From contig NZ_CP151099.1 of the NCBI RefSeq assembly GCF_038096175.1, positions 932,501-996,500 on the forward strand: DNA of 64,000 nucleotides, given 5' to 3'. Below are positions 45,841 through 55,683 of the stretch, one piece after another. A program made the position numbers and the translations under genes. The DNA is from Nostoc sp. UHCC 0302. Its GTDB lineage: Bacteria; Cyanobacteriota; Cyanobacteriia; Cyanobacteriales; Nostocaceae. Every line of letters begins with the position of its first letter. The first letter of the stretch is position 1. The notes under the pieces were generated by a model that saw only the letters and a list, made by a program, of their open reading frames with translations, had not been told where the DNA came from and did not search any database.

Positions 45841-46128
45841 ATGAACCGAAAGATTCTTTCAACCAAAATCACAACCACAATCGCAATCACAATTCTGTTT
45901 GGCGTACTCCTACTGTTCAATTTTCCATCCCTGGCTCAAGTCAGTTCACAAGTGATTCCCAGAATCGAAGTGATCGAAAGTTCTGAAGGGATTCCACCCA
46001 GCTACCGTTTAGTCATTAGTCGGTCGCAGGACAATGTTTATGTCTTCTGTCCGACTGACTTCGAGCCACAGTTGGACTATCTGCGAAATGTGAAGGCGAT
46101 TCAATGTAAGCCGTTTACCAGTCCCTAG
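45841..46128 (+). CDS. small secreted protein
   Basis: The start is the internal ATG at 45841 (95 residues) because MNRKILSTKITTTIAITILF gives a proper signal peptide ending SLAQ. The mature part has two cysteines (VFCPTDFEPQ; KAIQCKPF), which could form a disulfide. No family recognised. Confidence 0.65.
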   Translation: MNRKILSTKITTTIAITILFGVLLLFNFPSLAQVSSQVIPRIEVIESSEGIPPSYRLVISRSQDNVYVFCPTDFEPQLDYLRNVKAIQCKPFTSP

Positions 46129-46200
46129 AAGTAAACCAGTTAGGGGCAACAGCATAACAACTCACACCACTTTGTTGCTTTGAACAGAGGACAGATTCAG

Positions 46201-46632
46201 ATGTCAGAGAACAATAAAGCAATTTTAGAAGCGGCAAACGCGGCGATCGCTGAAGGCAACAATGAAGGATTCTTGTCGTTCTGCGCCGACGACACGCATT
46301 GGACGTTTGTAGGCGACAAGACTCTTAAAGGAAAAGAAGCTGTTCACCAATGGATGGCAACGACATACATAGAGCCGCCAAATTTTATGGTTGCTAACTT
46401 AATCGCTGAGGGTGATTTCGTCACGGCACTCGGCGACATAACAATGAAGGACGAAGACGGGAAGGCGGTTCATTACCCGTACTGCGACATCTGGCGCTTT
46501 CGCGGCGGCAAGATTGTTGAATTAAGGGCTTTCGTCATCAAAACCGAGGTCAAGGATGAAACTAGCGGCTCATCGACGCGGGCTGATTCGATGCGATCGC
46601 AACCTGGAGGCGAATCGCTTCTAAATGGTTAA
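46201..46632 (+). CDS. SnoaL/NTF2-like protein
   Basis: Start taken at MSENNKAILEAANAAIAEGN (46201), 143 residues. NTF2-like cone fold pattern: FLSFCADDTHWTFVGDKTLK, GKEAVHQWM, EGDFVTALGDITMKDEDG, YCDIWRFRGGKIVELRAFV. Such proteins are small ketosteroid-isomerase-like enzymes or binding proteins. The C-terminal tail after EVKDE is low complexity and contains a HIP1-like GCGATCGC, perhaps added sequence. Confidence 0.8.
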   Translation: MSENNKAILEAANAAIAEGNNEGFLSFCADDTHWTFVGDKTLKGKEAVHQWMATTYIEPPNFMVANLIAEGDFVTALGDITMKDEDGKAVHYPYCDIWRFRGGKIVELRAFVIKTEVKDETSGSSTRADSMRSQPGGESLLNG

Positions 46633-46906
46633 TCAAAATTAGTTATGTATGAGCGAGGCAACTAGCAAGTGTCGATCAAAGTTGGCAAAGCGTAGTTCAG
46701 TCTCTTGAGAAGGTGCTGAAAGAATTTGATCAAAACAATGTAATTAATTTTGTTTATCTACTTGCGATCGTTTAACCCAGGTAGTTATGGTCAACCATTT
46801 TGTTACGTAGGTCAATGACATGTTCAAAACTGCAAAATCACGACAAGAAGTACTGTAATTCAACCTCTTTGGATTTCGACTCTCATTTCAAAAGATAAAG
46901 ATACCG
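46633..46906. other. gene-free stretch
   Basis: No gene; presumed promoter region of the peptidase at 46907. Confidence 0.35.
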
Positions 46907-49054
46907 ATGCGCCGCGCAACCCTTTTCGCGATCGCGCTACTCTCTACTACCCATTTCGCCTCCGCTTGCACGGATTCTACAGCAATCATGCCTACGATCG
47001 CCTATCCTGAAACCAAGCGGGTCAATGTCGTTGAGGAACATTTCGGGCAGAAGGTCGCCGACCCCTATCGCTGGCTGGAAAACGATGTCCGCAACGACAA
47101 GGAAGTTGCCGCCTGGGTCGAAGCCCAGAACAAGGTGACTAACGCTTATCTCAACACGCTACCAAGTCGAGATATCTTCAAGAACCGACTGAAGCAGTTG
47201 TACAACTATGAGCGGTTCACCATTCCAGTCAAAAAGGGGGGACGATATTTCTACCTCTATAATTCCGGACTTCAGAGCCAGCGGGTTCTCTATGTCCGCG
47301 ACAGTGTGGATGGCGCAGGGCGTGTGCTGATCGATCCCAACAGTTGGGCAAAAGACGGGGCGATCGCGCTGGCCGAATGGTCGGCATCTGACGACGGCAA
47401 GCGCGTGGTTTATGCGGTGCAGGATGGCGGCACGGACTGGCGCACGATTCGGGTGCTGGACGTAAACACGGGCAAGGTGCAGGGCGATGAAGTCAAATGG
47501 GTGAGGTTCAGCCCCACCATCGCATGGGCTAAGGACGGCTCCGGCTTTTTCTACGCCCGTTACCCTGAACCGAAGCAGGGCACCGAATCGCAAGCAAGCG
47601 TAGCCAACCATGCCGTCTATTTTCATGCGATCGGCACGCCCCAAGCACAGGATCGGCTGGTTTATGCAACTCCAGATCAGCCGACCCTGGGGCATTACTT
47701 GAGCATCACCGAAGACGGGTGTTACATCGCGATCGTTTCCACGCCCGCTTCGATCGGCAACAAACTGACTGTGGTGGATCTCAAGAGCGCCGACTGGAAA
47801 CCCCGCAAGCTGGTCGATAATCTCGACGATCGATGGCACGTCGTCGGCAATGTGGGGACGAAGTTCTTCCTCATGACCACCAAGGACGCACCGCGGTTCA
47901 AGGTGGTGACGATGGACATCGCTGCCGCCGATCCGGTGATCACGGATGTGGTGCCGGAGCAGGATTCGGTTCTGAGCAATGCGTCCCTGGTTGGCGGACG
48001 GTTGTTCACCTCCTATCTGGTCGATGTGCAGACGGAAGTTCAACGCTACACACTTGATGGCAAAGCTGACGGCGTTGTGAAGCTGCCCGGCATCGGCACT
48101 GCGATCGGCTTTGAGGGCGACCAGAACGACCAGGAAACCTTCTTCGGCTTCACCAGCTTCAACGCCCCAGGCGTGATCTATCGATACGATGTCGCCAGCA
48201 ATACGGCGCGTGTGTGGACACAACCCAAGGTTGCGATCGATCTAAATCGGATCGCGGTCGAACAGCGTTTCTACAAGTCGAAGGACGGTACCCGTGTCCC
48301 GATGTTTATTGTCCGGCGCAAAGATGTGACCAATCCAGCGCCGACCTTGCTCTATGCGTATGGCGGCTATGCCATAACCGAGCCTCCCGCCTTTTCAGCC
48401 GAGCGGCTAGCGTGGGTCGAACAGGGCGGGGTGTTCGCGCACGCCCATATTCGCGGCGGCTCCGAATATGGCAAGGCATGGCACGAAGCGGGTCGTCGTC
48501 AGAAGAAGCAGAACGTCTTCGATGATTTCATCGCAGCGGGCGAGTATCTGAAGGCACAGAGTATCACGCCCCAAAATGGCTTGGCGATTCAGGGCAGATC
48601 GAATGGTGGACTCCTGATCAGTGCAGTGGTCAATCAACGACCGGATCTGTTCGCCGCTGCGTTACCCCAGGTTGGTGTGATGGATATGCTCCGCTTCGAC
48701 CAGTTCACAGGCGGGAAATTATGGCTAGACGAATATGGGTCTCCGGCACAGGAAGCGGATTTCCGTAACCTCTTGAAATATTCGCCTTATCACAACATCC
48801 AGTCCGGCAAGGATTATCCTGCGATCCTCGCCACCACTGCCGACACGGACGATCGCGTGGTGCCGAGTCACACCTTCAAATATGTCGCTGCGCTCCAGGC
48901 GGCGGATATCGGTGACAAGCCCCACTTTGCCCGCATCGAGACACGCGCGGGACATGGAGCGGGCAAGCCCACGGACAAGATCATTGAGGAAACGGCGGAT
49001 ATGTGGGCTTTTGCCGCTCATTGGACGGGGCTGGATGTGAAGCCAGCGAAGTGA
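46907..49054 (+). CDS. secreted prolyl oligopeptidase (S9A family)
   Basis: 715 residues: signal peptide (about 1-20), seven-bladed propeller, then the alpha/beta hydrolase domain. Start signature YPETKRVNVVEEHFGQKVAD, PYRWLEND; catalytic Ser565 in QGRSNGGLLIS, Asp in DTDDRVVP (646-653), His683 in RAGHGAGKP. It cleaves short peptides after proline, here probably in the periplasm. GC-rich codon use and sequence feel resemble alphaproteobacterial (sphingomonad-type) enzymes, so transfer is likely. Full length, intact. Confidence 0.95.
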   Translation: MRRATLFAIALLSTTHFASACTDSTAIMPTIAYPETKRVNVVEEHFGQKVADPYRWLENDVRNDKEVAAWVEAQNKVTNAYLNTLPSRDIFKNRLKQLYNYERFTIPVKKGGRYFYLYNSGLQSQRVLYVRDSVDGAGRVLIDPNSWAKDGAIALAEWSASDDGKRVVYAVQDGGTDWRTIRVLDVNTGKVQGDEVKWVRFSPTIAWAKDGSGFFYARYPEPKQGTESQASVANHAVYFHAIGTPQAQDRLVYATPDQPTLGHYLSITEDGCYIAIVSTPASIGNKLTVVDLKSADWKPRKLVDNLDDRWHVVGNVGTKFFLMTTKDAPRFKVVTMDIAAADPVITDVVPEQDSVLSNASLVGGRLFTSYLVDVQTEVQRYTLDGKADGVVKLPGIGTAIGFEGDQNDQETFFGFTSFNAPGVIYRYDVASNTARVWTQPKVAIDLNRIAVEQRFYKSKDGTRVPMFIVRRKDVTNPAPTLLYAYGGYAITEPPAFSAERLAWVEQGGVFAHAHIRGGSEYGKAWHEAGRRQKKQNVFDDFIAAGEYLKAQSITPQNGLAIQGRSNGGLLISAVVNQRPDLFAAALPQVGVMDMLRFDQFTGGKLWLDEYGSPAQEADFRNLLKYSPYHNIQSGKDYPAILATTADTDDRVVPSHTFKYVAALQAADIGDKPHFARIETRAGHGAGKPTDKIIEETADMWAFAAHWTGLDVKPAK

Positions 49055-49141
49055 TCGCGTCAAACAAATCAACATACGTCGAACTAATCGAGGAAGCGTA
49101 ACGCCTCACACCACTCTATTTCCGTCAATGCGTAAGTTCTA

Positions 49142-50281
49142 ATACCATTTCACTAAAAAAATGATAAAGATATTTAAGTAAGAAATATAAGCAGACGTTC
49201 ATGGCTGGAGTCACCAAAGTAAAAATAAAAGAGTCAGCAGAGGAATTACGTGAACTGCTGAGAAAACAAAAAACAGCATTAGGTAAAGAACGTATAAGCG
49301 CGTTGTATTTATTGAAAATAGGGCAGGTAAAGACAATACAAGATTTGGCTGTGGTGTTGGGAAGAGGGAGTGCGACAGTACAAAGGTGGTTAAAGGCTTA
49401 TACAGAAACGGGAATTGTCAGTCTGGTATCAAGAAAAAAGGGTTCAGGGCGGCCGCCGCTCATTAACAAGGATGCTCAAGAACAGCTTTTAAAAGAATTA
49501 GAAGAACCGCAAGGATTCAAAAGTTATGAAGAAATCCGAACATGGTTAAAAGCGGTGGAGGGTGTAGAAGCGTCATACAAAGTAGTACATGACACGGTGC
49601 GTTATCGAATGAAAGCGAAGCTAAAAGTGCCGCGTGCAGTAGGGATAAAACACAAAGAAGAAGCAGAATCAGAGTTAAAAAAAAACTGCCTCAATACTTA
49701 GAAGTGATTAAAAAACACGTTATTGCACCAATAGATAAAAACAGAAGAATTAGATATTGGTGTGAAGATGAAAGCCGTGTTGGGTTGAAAACTGAAGCTG
49801 GCAGATTAATTACAATAAAAGGTGTCAAGCCTGTTGGTATTATGCAATGGAACCGAGATAATTTTTATTTATATGGATTAGTAGAACCATTAACTGGAGA
49901 GTATTTTATCTGGGAATTCTCTCATTTAAATGCAGCTTGTTTTCAGATTTTTTTAGAAAAGTTTTCTGCCACTTATGCCCAAGATATACATATCATTCAG
50001 TTAGATAATGGTGCTTTTCATTTTAGTCAGCATCTACAGATACCAGAGAATATAATTTTATTGTTTCAACCTCCACATACACCGCAAGTTAATCCTATCG
50101 AGCGATTATGGGAGGAAGTTAAAAGACATTTAGCTTGGGAGAGCTTTGGAACTTTAGATGAATTGAGGCAATTTATCTGGAAGCGTTTGGAGAAATTAAA
50201 CACATCAATCGTTGCTTCTATTACAGGTTGGGATTTTATTCTTGATGCTTTATTTGAATCAAATTTTTCGTGAATTGGTAT
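49142..50281 (+). mobile_element. IS630-family insertion sequence
   Basis: Ends ATACCATTTCACTAAAAA and, in reverse complement, ATACCAATTCACGAAAAA. The TA duplication is not exact (TA left, AA right), so one flank has mutated or the boundary is a base off. Confidence 0.8.
49201..50273 (+). CDS. IS630-family transposase with A9 frameshift site
   Basis: Frame one (49201-49701): HTH domain (TIQDLAVVLGRGSATVQRWL; SRKKGSGRPPLINKDAQEQL). Frame two (49704-50273): YWCEDESRVGLKT, IIQLDNGAFHFSQHL, PQVNPIERLWEEVKRHLAWE, giving the D, D and E. They meet at nine A (49677-49685), where a -1 shift joins them, the same arrangement as in the IS630 element at 5503. Confidence 0.9.
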
Positions 50282-50311
50282 AACAAACTAATTTACAGTC
50301 TGCGCTTTGGT

Positions 50312-50329
50312 GGGGTCATCGATGACCCC
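50312..50329. repeat. perfect 18-bp palindrome
   Basis: GGGGTCATCGATGACCCC, 47 bp before the hydrolase start codon; a possible operator or terminator stem. Confidence 0.5.
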
Positions 50330-50376
50330 GTTAATACCTGAACCCATCAACAACTAGCTCGAAGGAGTTTATCCCC

Positions 50377-52035
50377 ATGTCTCACATTTCTTCTAACCAC
50401 AAGCAAGATCGTGGCCTACCCACGCACGGCTCTGAGCCAACGGTTCCCGCTAAGAGGAGAACCATGCTTGCTCACAAGCCCCACGTCCGAAGCTCGCTAA
50501 TGATTGGGGCGGTGATATTGGTTCTTAGTGCCTGCGGCCAGCCCACATTCGGGCACCCGTCAGAGCCAGGAGGAAAGATCCCTGCGGATCTGAAACGCTT
50601 CTACGACCAGAAGCTGACCTTCGGCTCGTGCGAGGGCTATGCCACCACGGATGCCGACGCTAAGGACTTCGCCAACGACACCTTCGAATGCGCCCGGCTT
50701 GAGGTGCCGCTCGACTACCAGAACCCCCGCGGGCGAACCGCGCAGATTGCACTGCTGCGCGTACCGGCGAAGGGCAAGCCGAGCAAACGAATCGGTTCCC
50801 TGCTGCTCAACCCAGGCGGCCCCGGCATGTCCGGGATGAGCTACGCGGTTGAGGTGGCAGAAAAATTGGCCGACAGTCCGATCACCAAGCAGTTTGACCT
50901 GATCGGGTTCGACCCACGTGGGGTTGCGGCCTCGACACCAGCCCTAGACTGCTTCACCGATGCCGAACGAGAGGCCGACTTGTTGGTCAACTCGATCAAC
51001 TCCGGGGGCAAGGACTACACCGACCACGAGACCCGTCAATTGTACCAAAAATGCGCCGAGCGTTCCGGCGGTGAGGACGTGCTGGCTCACGTCGGCACGC
51101 GCGATGTCGCCCGCGACATGGACGTACTCCGCGCGGTGTTCGGCGATGACAAGCTCTCCTTTTTCGGTGCCAGCTACGGTACCCGGCTCGGCGCGATCTA
51201 CGCCGAAACCTTCCCGCAGAACGTCCGGGCCATGGTGCTCGACGCCGCGATCGACCCCACCATCGGCACCACCGAGCGTCGCCTCGTCCAGTTCGCGGGT
51301 TTCCAGCGTGCCTTCGACAACATGGCGGCCTTCTGCGCTAAAACCCCGACTTGTCCGCTCGGCACCGATCCCAAGCAAGCTAACGCTGCCTTCCAGCAGA
51401 TCGTGCGGCCACTGATTGATAAACCGATCATCACCGCAGACGGACGCAAGGTCACTTACACCGCCGTAATTGACGGCGTGACCACTGGGCTTTACGGCGA
51501 GACGCTCTGGCCTGCGGTGATCAAAGCCATCACCGAACTCAAGTCCGGAAGCGGTAAAACCCTGCTGTTCTTGCGCGACATCCTCAGCCAGCGCAATGCC
51601 GACGGTAGCTACGGCAATAACTACGAGTCCCTGGTGGCCATTAACTGCCTCGACGAGGAACGCCACACGCCCGAGCAGGAGAGCGCGATGACGCGCGACA
51701 TTTTCAAGGTCGCACCGTTTCTGGACACTGGCCGACCCGTCAACGCCCGCGACCTCTGTGAGCATTGGCGCGTGAAACCCACCCTCGGCTACCCCTACGC
51801 CCAGAACATCAAAGGACTCCCTAAAACCTTGGTCGTGTCGGTCACTCGCGATCCGGCCACCCCGCACGAGGGCGGCATCAGCCTCGCCAAGACGCTCGGC
51901 GCGAGTCTGCTGACCGTCGAGGGCGAACAGCACGGTGTAGCCCTCACCCCCGGCAATGCGTGTGTCAACGACATCGTCGCCGACTACCTCATCGGTCTCA
52001 AAATCCCCGCAGACGGCGCTCGCTGCGTCCTTTAG
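50377..52035 (+). CDS. TAP-like alpha/beta hydrolase lipoprotein
   Basis: 552 residues, tripeptidyl-aminopeptidase-like family of actinobacteria. Lipobox L50-S-A-C53, so probably membrane-anchored after export. Oxyanion region LLLNPGGPGMSG (143-154), nucleophile Ser266 in GASYGT, Asp492 in TRDPATPHE, His519 in EGEQHG. The N-terminal 40 residues before the signal are unusually long. GAAGGAG precedes ATG. High GC and family distribution point to transfer; the 5' leader and first codons are shared with the CPBP gene at 42856. Confidence 0.9.
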   Translation: MSHISSNHKQDRGLPTHGSEPTVPAKRRTMLAHKPHVRSSLMIGAVILVLSACGQPTFGHPSEPGGKIPADLKRFYDQKLTFGSCEGYATTDADAKDFANDTFECARLEVPLDYQNPRGRTAQIALLRVPAKGKPSKRIGSLLLNPGGPGMSGMSYAVEVAEKLADSPITKQFDLIGFDPRGVAASTPALDCFTDAEREADLLVNSINSGGKDYTDHETRQLYQKCAERSGGEDVLAHVGTRDVARDMDVLRAVFGDDKLSFFGASYGTRLGAIYAETFPQNVRAMVLDAAIDPTIGTTERRLVQFAGFQRAFDNMAAFCAKTPTCPLGTDPKQANAAFQQIVRPLIDKPIITADGRKVTYTAVIDGVTTGLYGETLWPAVIKAITELKSGSGKTLLFLRDILSQRNADGSYGNNYESLVAINCLDEERHTPEQESAMTRDIFKVAPFLDTGRPVNARDLCEHWRVKPTLGYPYAQNIKGLPKTLVVSVTRDPATPHEGGISLAKTLGASLLTVEGEQHGVALTPGNACVNDIVADYLIGLKIPADGARCVL

Positions 52036-52116
52036 GCGCGTTGGGACACTAAGCTAATCGTCACTCATTTTTCCAGACTGATTTGCTTGTAGTAAGGGCT
52101 TGAACCCTATTTTATG

Positions 52117-52138
52117 CAACTTAAATGCTCATTAGCTT
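52117..52138. mobile_element. relic of an IS630 right end
   Basis: GCAACTTAAATGCTCATTAG plus CTTA matches the right end of the IS630 element at 34247-35465 with few changes; it directly abuts the IS701 relic. Confidence 0.6.
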
Positions 52139-52139
52139 A

Positions 52140-53232
52140 GAACACCGATTCAGTAATCAGGATGAATGGAAACACTGCGCCCAGTTTTAGAATTAGTACA
52201 ACGTTCCCTTACCGGACAAGTTGCACAAATATCCCTCTTGTGTCACTTTAGGCGGAAGAAAAATAGAATTCGGGGTGAGCCAGGAATAGAAAAATTGGAG
52301 AAGTTAGCCTATAAACAATGGATTGAAGTTGAGAAAAACCCAAAGACAGTTGAGGAATAGGAAAGACTGTTAACCAGGGATATATGAGGTTGAATAAAAC
52401 ATGCATGTTGAATAATTAAACGCAGATTGTTCAAAATATTCTTCCAGCCTTTACCGTTATCCCACCAGGGATGAGAAGCAAATTGTGATTGAGGTTTAGG
52501 AGGAGATGGACGTATCTGTTCTGAATGAAGACTAACTAACAAGTAGGCACTACATACAATCTCCCACCCTTCGGGTTCGCCAGTCGCTCATGGGGGAAAC
52601 CCCCAAGACCGCGCTGGCTCACCATCGCTCAATATCCTCATAGCGAGTAAAACGATAATCCGCCCAACCTAATTCGTTTTTACTTTGCTTTAAGCCATAT
52701 TCAACCCAAGTTCTTAACCCATAAAAATTCCCAACATCTCTTGGTGTAATATCTGGAAATTTACTCATGACATACCAGGTCGAGTTTCCAGGTAATGTTT
52801 CAGTATCTGTGGTAATTTGCCAATATCTATGTTCTTCACGTTTTCCATGAATTATTTCTCTAATGAACCGATTTTCACTGTCCAGATCAGAGAATACTCG
52901 TTTAAATCTCTGCCACTTTAAGTATTGAGTGTACTGCCCCTTACCCAGGTCTACAGAATGGTTTGAGCGAATTGCAACTAGATAATTTAAATCTAGCTCA
53001 TCTAATACAGATATAAAATTTGTACCGCTCTCCCCATATAAACTGTCTGCCAGTACTAAGTTGAATTTGAAACCCATCAACTGTAGCTTTCTTATTAGCA
53101 TTGCCCCAATTTGAGGCTTGGTAAGATATTTATCTCCTGGCTTTAATTTTTCTCGTGGCTTGTATACTTCAAACAGTAAAGGAAAAGTTCAGTTGATTTC
53201 TCTTCTGTTCCCCTATTACTGAATCGGTGTTC
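52140..53232 (-). mobile_element. IS701-family relic
   Basis: Ends GAACACCGATTCAGTAAT and, in reverse complement, the same. The transposase (minus strand) lacks its N-terminal half: it begins near LLFEVYKPREKLKPGDKYL close to the right end. Frames drawn on the plus strand here are not genes. Confidence 0.8.
52309..53190 (-). pseudogene. IS701-type transposase, N-terminus deleted, split by a 55-bp repeat
   Basis: The downstream reading covers FKFNLVLADSLYGESGTNFI (second Asp), RSNHSVDLGKG and WVEYGLKQSKNELGWADYRF (Glu block), up to YEDIERW. A 55-bp repeat (52567-52621) then shifts the frame; the sequence resumes with AYLLVSLHSEQIRPSPPK and ends at 52309. Inactive. Confidence 0.8.
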
Positions 53233-53251
53233 TAGCCAAAACCTCACCTGC

Positions 53252-54856
53252 TCAGGTATGCGGTTGCCAGAATCGCAACTCGTCCCTGGAATAAGTTTCA
53301 GTCTTTTTCAACTCATTGCGCCAATGCTCCCAGGCGACAACTACTTTATCCCCCATCTCCTCTACAACTTCGCCCCTCTGCAAATACAAAGTACGGTACG
53401 GGTCAGCGTGCGCGACAATAGAACCGATGCCAATCGTGCGGGGTTCAGTGGATGAGTTTTCCAGAGTTTTGATTGACTCTTTTTCCTGGGTGGTAAGTTC
53501 TGCCCAGTAATCCGATTTAATCACCTCATATTCTTGGGCAACGCTCCAAAACTCCTGCCATGTACACCCAGGCTTGGACAACACCTGCCTAATATCGCTA
53601 ACTGCCTGGGGCAACATTTCCAATTGTTCGGCTCGATAAGCGATCGCCTCTGGAGTTGGACTACTCCCCAGGATTATCGCCGCTGCTTCGAGTGCTTGGG
53701 TGTTGTTCATCGCGCTGGCGAGATTCTTCAAAGCCATACCCATGAGCCGTAAGCATTCCTGGGCATTCTCTTTGGGTGGTTCAACAGCCAGCGATCGCAG
53801 ATCAATAGTTTTCTCCAGTGCCTGTTTCACCTGCTTGTTCAGTGCCTTGGTTGCTTGAGCCGTCATGGTGTTCCCCCACTGTTGGGTAAGACGTTGTTCT
53901 ACAGCGTTTTCTAATTCCTGAATACGTTGCTGCAATCGCTGATTCTCCAGTTCTAGCTGGCGTAACCCCTCCATTTCGTCTAGGCGCTGCTGTAACTTGA
54001 TGTTCTCTGACTTCTGCTGCTGATACAGTTTTTGGGATGATTCAAGTTGTTCTCTTATTTGTGCTTCGGCTCTGGTGTTGGCTTCTGTTTGCAGACCAAT
54101 CCTCAACTCCTGCTCCAAGCGCTCTAGCTCCCGTCTGTGCTGATCTTAAAGTTCAGCAATCACTTCGGCGTATTCTTGGGGGTATCTGCGCTCCGTGGAA
54201 AATGACACAATTGTGTCATTTTCATCAGTCAAATCACGATTGTTTACCAGCAGTCTTTCGCCATCGCTAAAAGTGACAATCTGCTGTGAAGTGTTTGGTG
54301 CGTCTGCCTCAATTACCCCGGATTCACCGTAACGGGGATGAGATTGTGATGAAATCTTGACTGATTGACACAATTGCGTTTTGGGTTTTTCCTGTGTTGT
54401 GGTATTGGTTTTATTAGTGTCCGACGTGCATTTTAGTACAACCTTCTGGACTGCTTTGGCGAAATCTGCGGCAGTGGGGAAGGGTTTTTCTTTGGCGGCG
54501 ATCGCTACGACTTCCTGTAACTTGTCGGGAGTTTTGACTAGCCGGAGTAATGGGCGAGTTTGAGAAGGTTTGGTAATTTTTTCTCTAAGCGACTGTGGCA
54601 GAGTGTCAACCACTTTAGAAGCTGCAAGTAAATCTCTTACACGACGGTAACCACCATATCTGGTAAGTTCCTTTTCGCAATAACTTTCAAAACTGGTGTA
54701 CCCAGCATCCTTAAAATAGCGATTATCTGGCATCATCTGCAATTCTTCTATTGCCTGCCACTCGAATCGATCAATGGCGGCTAAGGTATCGAGTATGCTG
54801 CTGTTGAGACTACTGTAATCGAGTGGTGGTGTTTGTTCGCTTTTTTGTGTCAGCAT
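53252..54856 (-). pseudogene. plasmid-type two-part protein separated by one in-frame TAA
   Basis: Part one (54146-54856, 236 residues): helical domain YFKDAGYTSFESYCEKELTR, shared with the gene at 37829, and a DGERLLVNNRDLTDEND beta module. Part two (from just after the TAA to 53252): a coiled coil (RRELERLEQELRIGLQTEAN; LQQRLDEMEGLRQLELENQR) and a C-terminal domain VAHADPYRTLYLQRGEVVEE. Both are in the same frame with only TAA (54146-54148) between and no good start for part two (TTG at 54118). Either one gene with a nonsense mutation or two tightly coupled genes. Confidence 0.65.
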
Positions 54857-55050
54857 CGCTCTCTCCTATTTTCAGCGGTAGGAGAGGTGCTTAAAAGTGT
54901 GCTAGGCTGACGCAAGGTTTCTTCTTGCCCTGCCTGTATTTCACCAAGGAAAGTATTTCCGCCCTTATGCAATAGAATTATTTGATGGCCAATAAGGTAA
55001 TTGGCTACTGTGCATAATTTAATAAAATTTGATATTATTTGATTGTCCAT
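54850..55050 (-). CDS. hypothetical 66-residue protein
   Basis: MDNQIISNFIKLCTVANYLI..., with QIILLHKGGNTFLGEIQAG. Its end overlaps the start of the next gene by seven bases, so they form an operon. No family recognised. Confidence 0.5.
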   Translation of the reverse strand: MDNQIISNFIKLCTVANYLIGHQIILLHKGGNTFLGEIQAGQEETLRQPSTLLSTSPTAENRRERC

Positions 55051-55270
55051 AGTCTTAACCGATGATCATTTGGGCATCCCCGCTCTAAGTTTTCCAGGCT
55101 ATTAGCGGGGATTAATTTTTAACTATTCACCAAGCAATACTGAATTCTTTAGCTCATAAGATAAAGTCTTTTGCCAATCTTATATCCTGTTGCTACAAGG
55201 ATAAAAGAACCTCTATTGAGATGAATAAGCACCTCCCAGCCAGAATATACGGAAGAAATTGCTAATTGGA

Positions 55271-55302
55271 TTATAATGCATTGTATTCATTTATAATGCA
55301 TT
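55271..55302. promoter_or_regulatory. direct repeat ATAATGCATTGT x2
   Basis: Two copies 20 bp apart (55271-55282, 55291-55302). Related words occur on the other side of the RHH gene (TGTAATGC, GCATTACAATGTATTTATA near 55738-55790), suggesting binding sites for one regulator. Confidence 0.4.
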
Positions 55303-55321
55303 GTGGTTTAAGAAAAGTTAA

Positions 55322-55348
55322 CCCGCCTTGTCAGTTGACGGAGGCGGG
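55322..55348. terminator. hairpin terminator, GC-rich stem
   Basis: CCCGCCT / AGGCGGG around a 13-base loop, followed by CTTTCTTTC on the plus strand and by TTAACTTTTC on the minus strand. It likely serves the RHH gene. Confidence 0.6.
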
Positions 55349-55409
55349 CTTTCTTTCATTATTCGCAAGACGAGATCACGTTGTTGCCTGAGAGATTCAT
55401 TTTCTTCTC

Positions 55410-55673
55410 TCAGGCTGCTAATTTTCCCTCCAATTCTTGCTCCAATTTATTCATGCGTTGTTCCACAAGTAAAAGCGTTTGACGCATCGTTTCTAGGCTA
55501 AGTGCTTCATCTTGCTTTTGCGACTGTTCCAAGCTCTCTAAAGCCCTTGCCAACAGTTCATTAATTATCTGTGATGGTTTCTTACCAGCTTCTCTGGCAA
55601 GGCTTTCTATTTTTGCCTTGATTTCGCCGCTAGTACGGAAACTTACCTGTGCATCAAGTTTCATAATCTCCAT
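55410..55673 (-). CDS. ribbon-helix-helix DNA-binding protein
   Basis: 87 residues. DAQVSFRTSGEIKAKIESLA plus REAGKKPSQIINELLARALE is the strand-helix-helix of RHH proteins (as in RelB/ParD/CopG-type regulators), followed by a coiled coil (ETMRQTLLLVEQRMNKLEQE). MEI or MKL start is uncertain. No toxin gene adjoins it, so a plasmid copy or partition regulator is as likely as an antitoxin. Confidence 0.75.
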   Translation of the reverse strand: MEIMKLDAQVSFRTSGEIKAKIESLAREAGKKPSQIINELLARALESLEQSQKQDEALSLETMRQTLLLVEQRMNKLEQELEGKLAA

Positions 55674-55683
55674 GTATTGTGTT

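Noticed and set aside
47159-48223. Long minus-strand frame within the peptidase gene
   Set aside because: Shadow frame of a GC-rich gene; the opposite strand has full catalytic motifs.
30054-49140. 17-bp word GTCAATGCGTAAGTTCT shared at 30056 and 49124 as an IS end
   Set aside because: The neighbouring sequence does not match and no element boundary fits both copies; left unexplained.
50944-51933. Long minus-strand frame within the TAP-like hydrolase gene
   Set aside because: Shadow of GC-rich coding sequence.
52166-52360. 64-residue plus-strand frame in the IS701 relic
   Set aside because: Lies in the non-coding end and antisense to the transposase C-terminus.
55410-55673. Toxin-antitoxin pair with the RHH protein as antitoxin
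   Set aside because: No small toxin-like gene adjoins it on either side.
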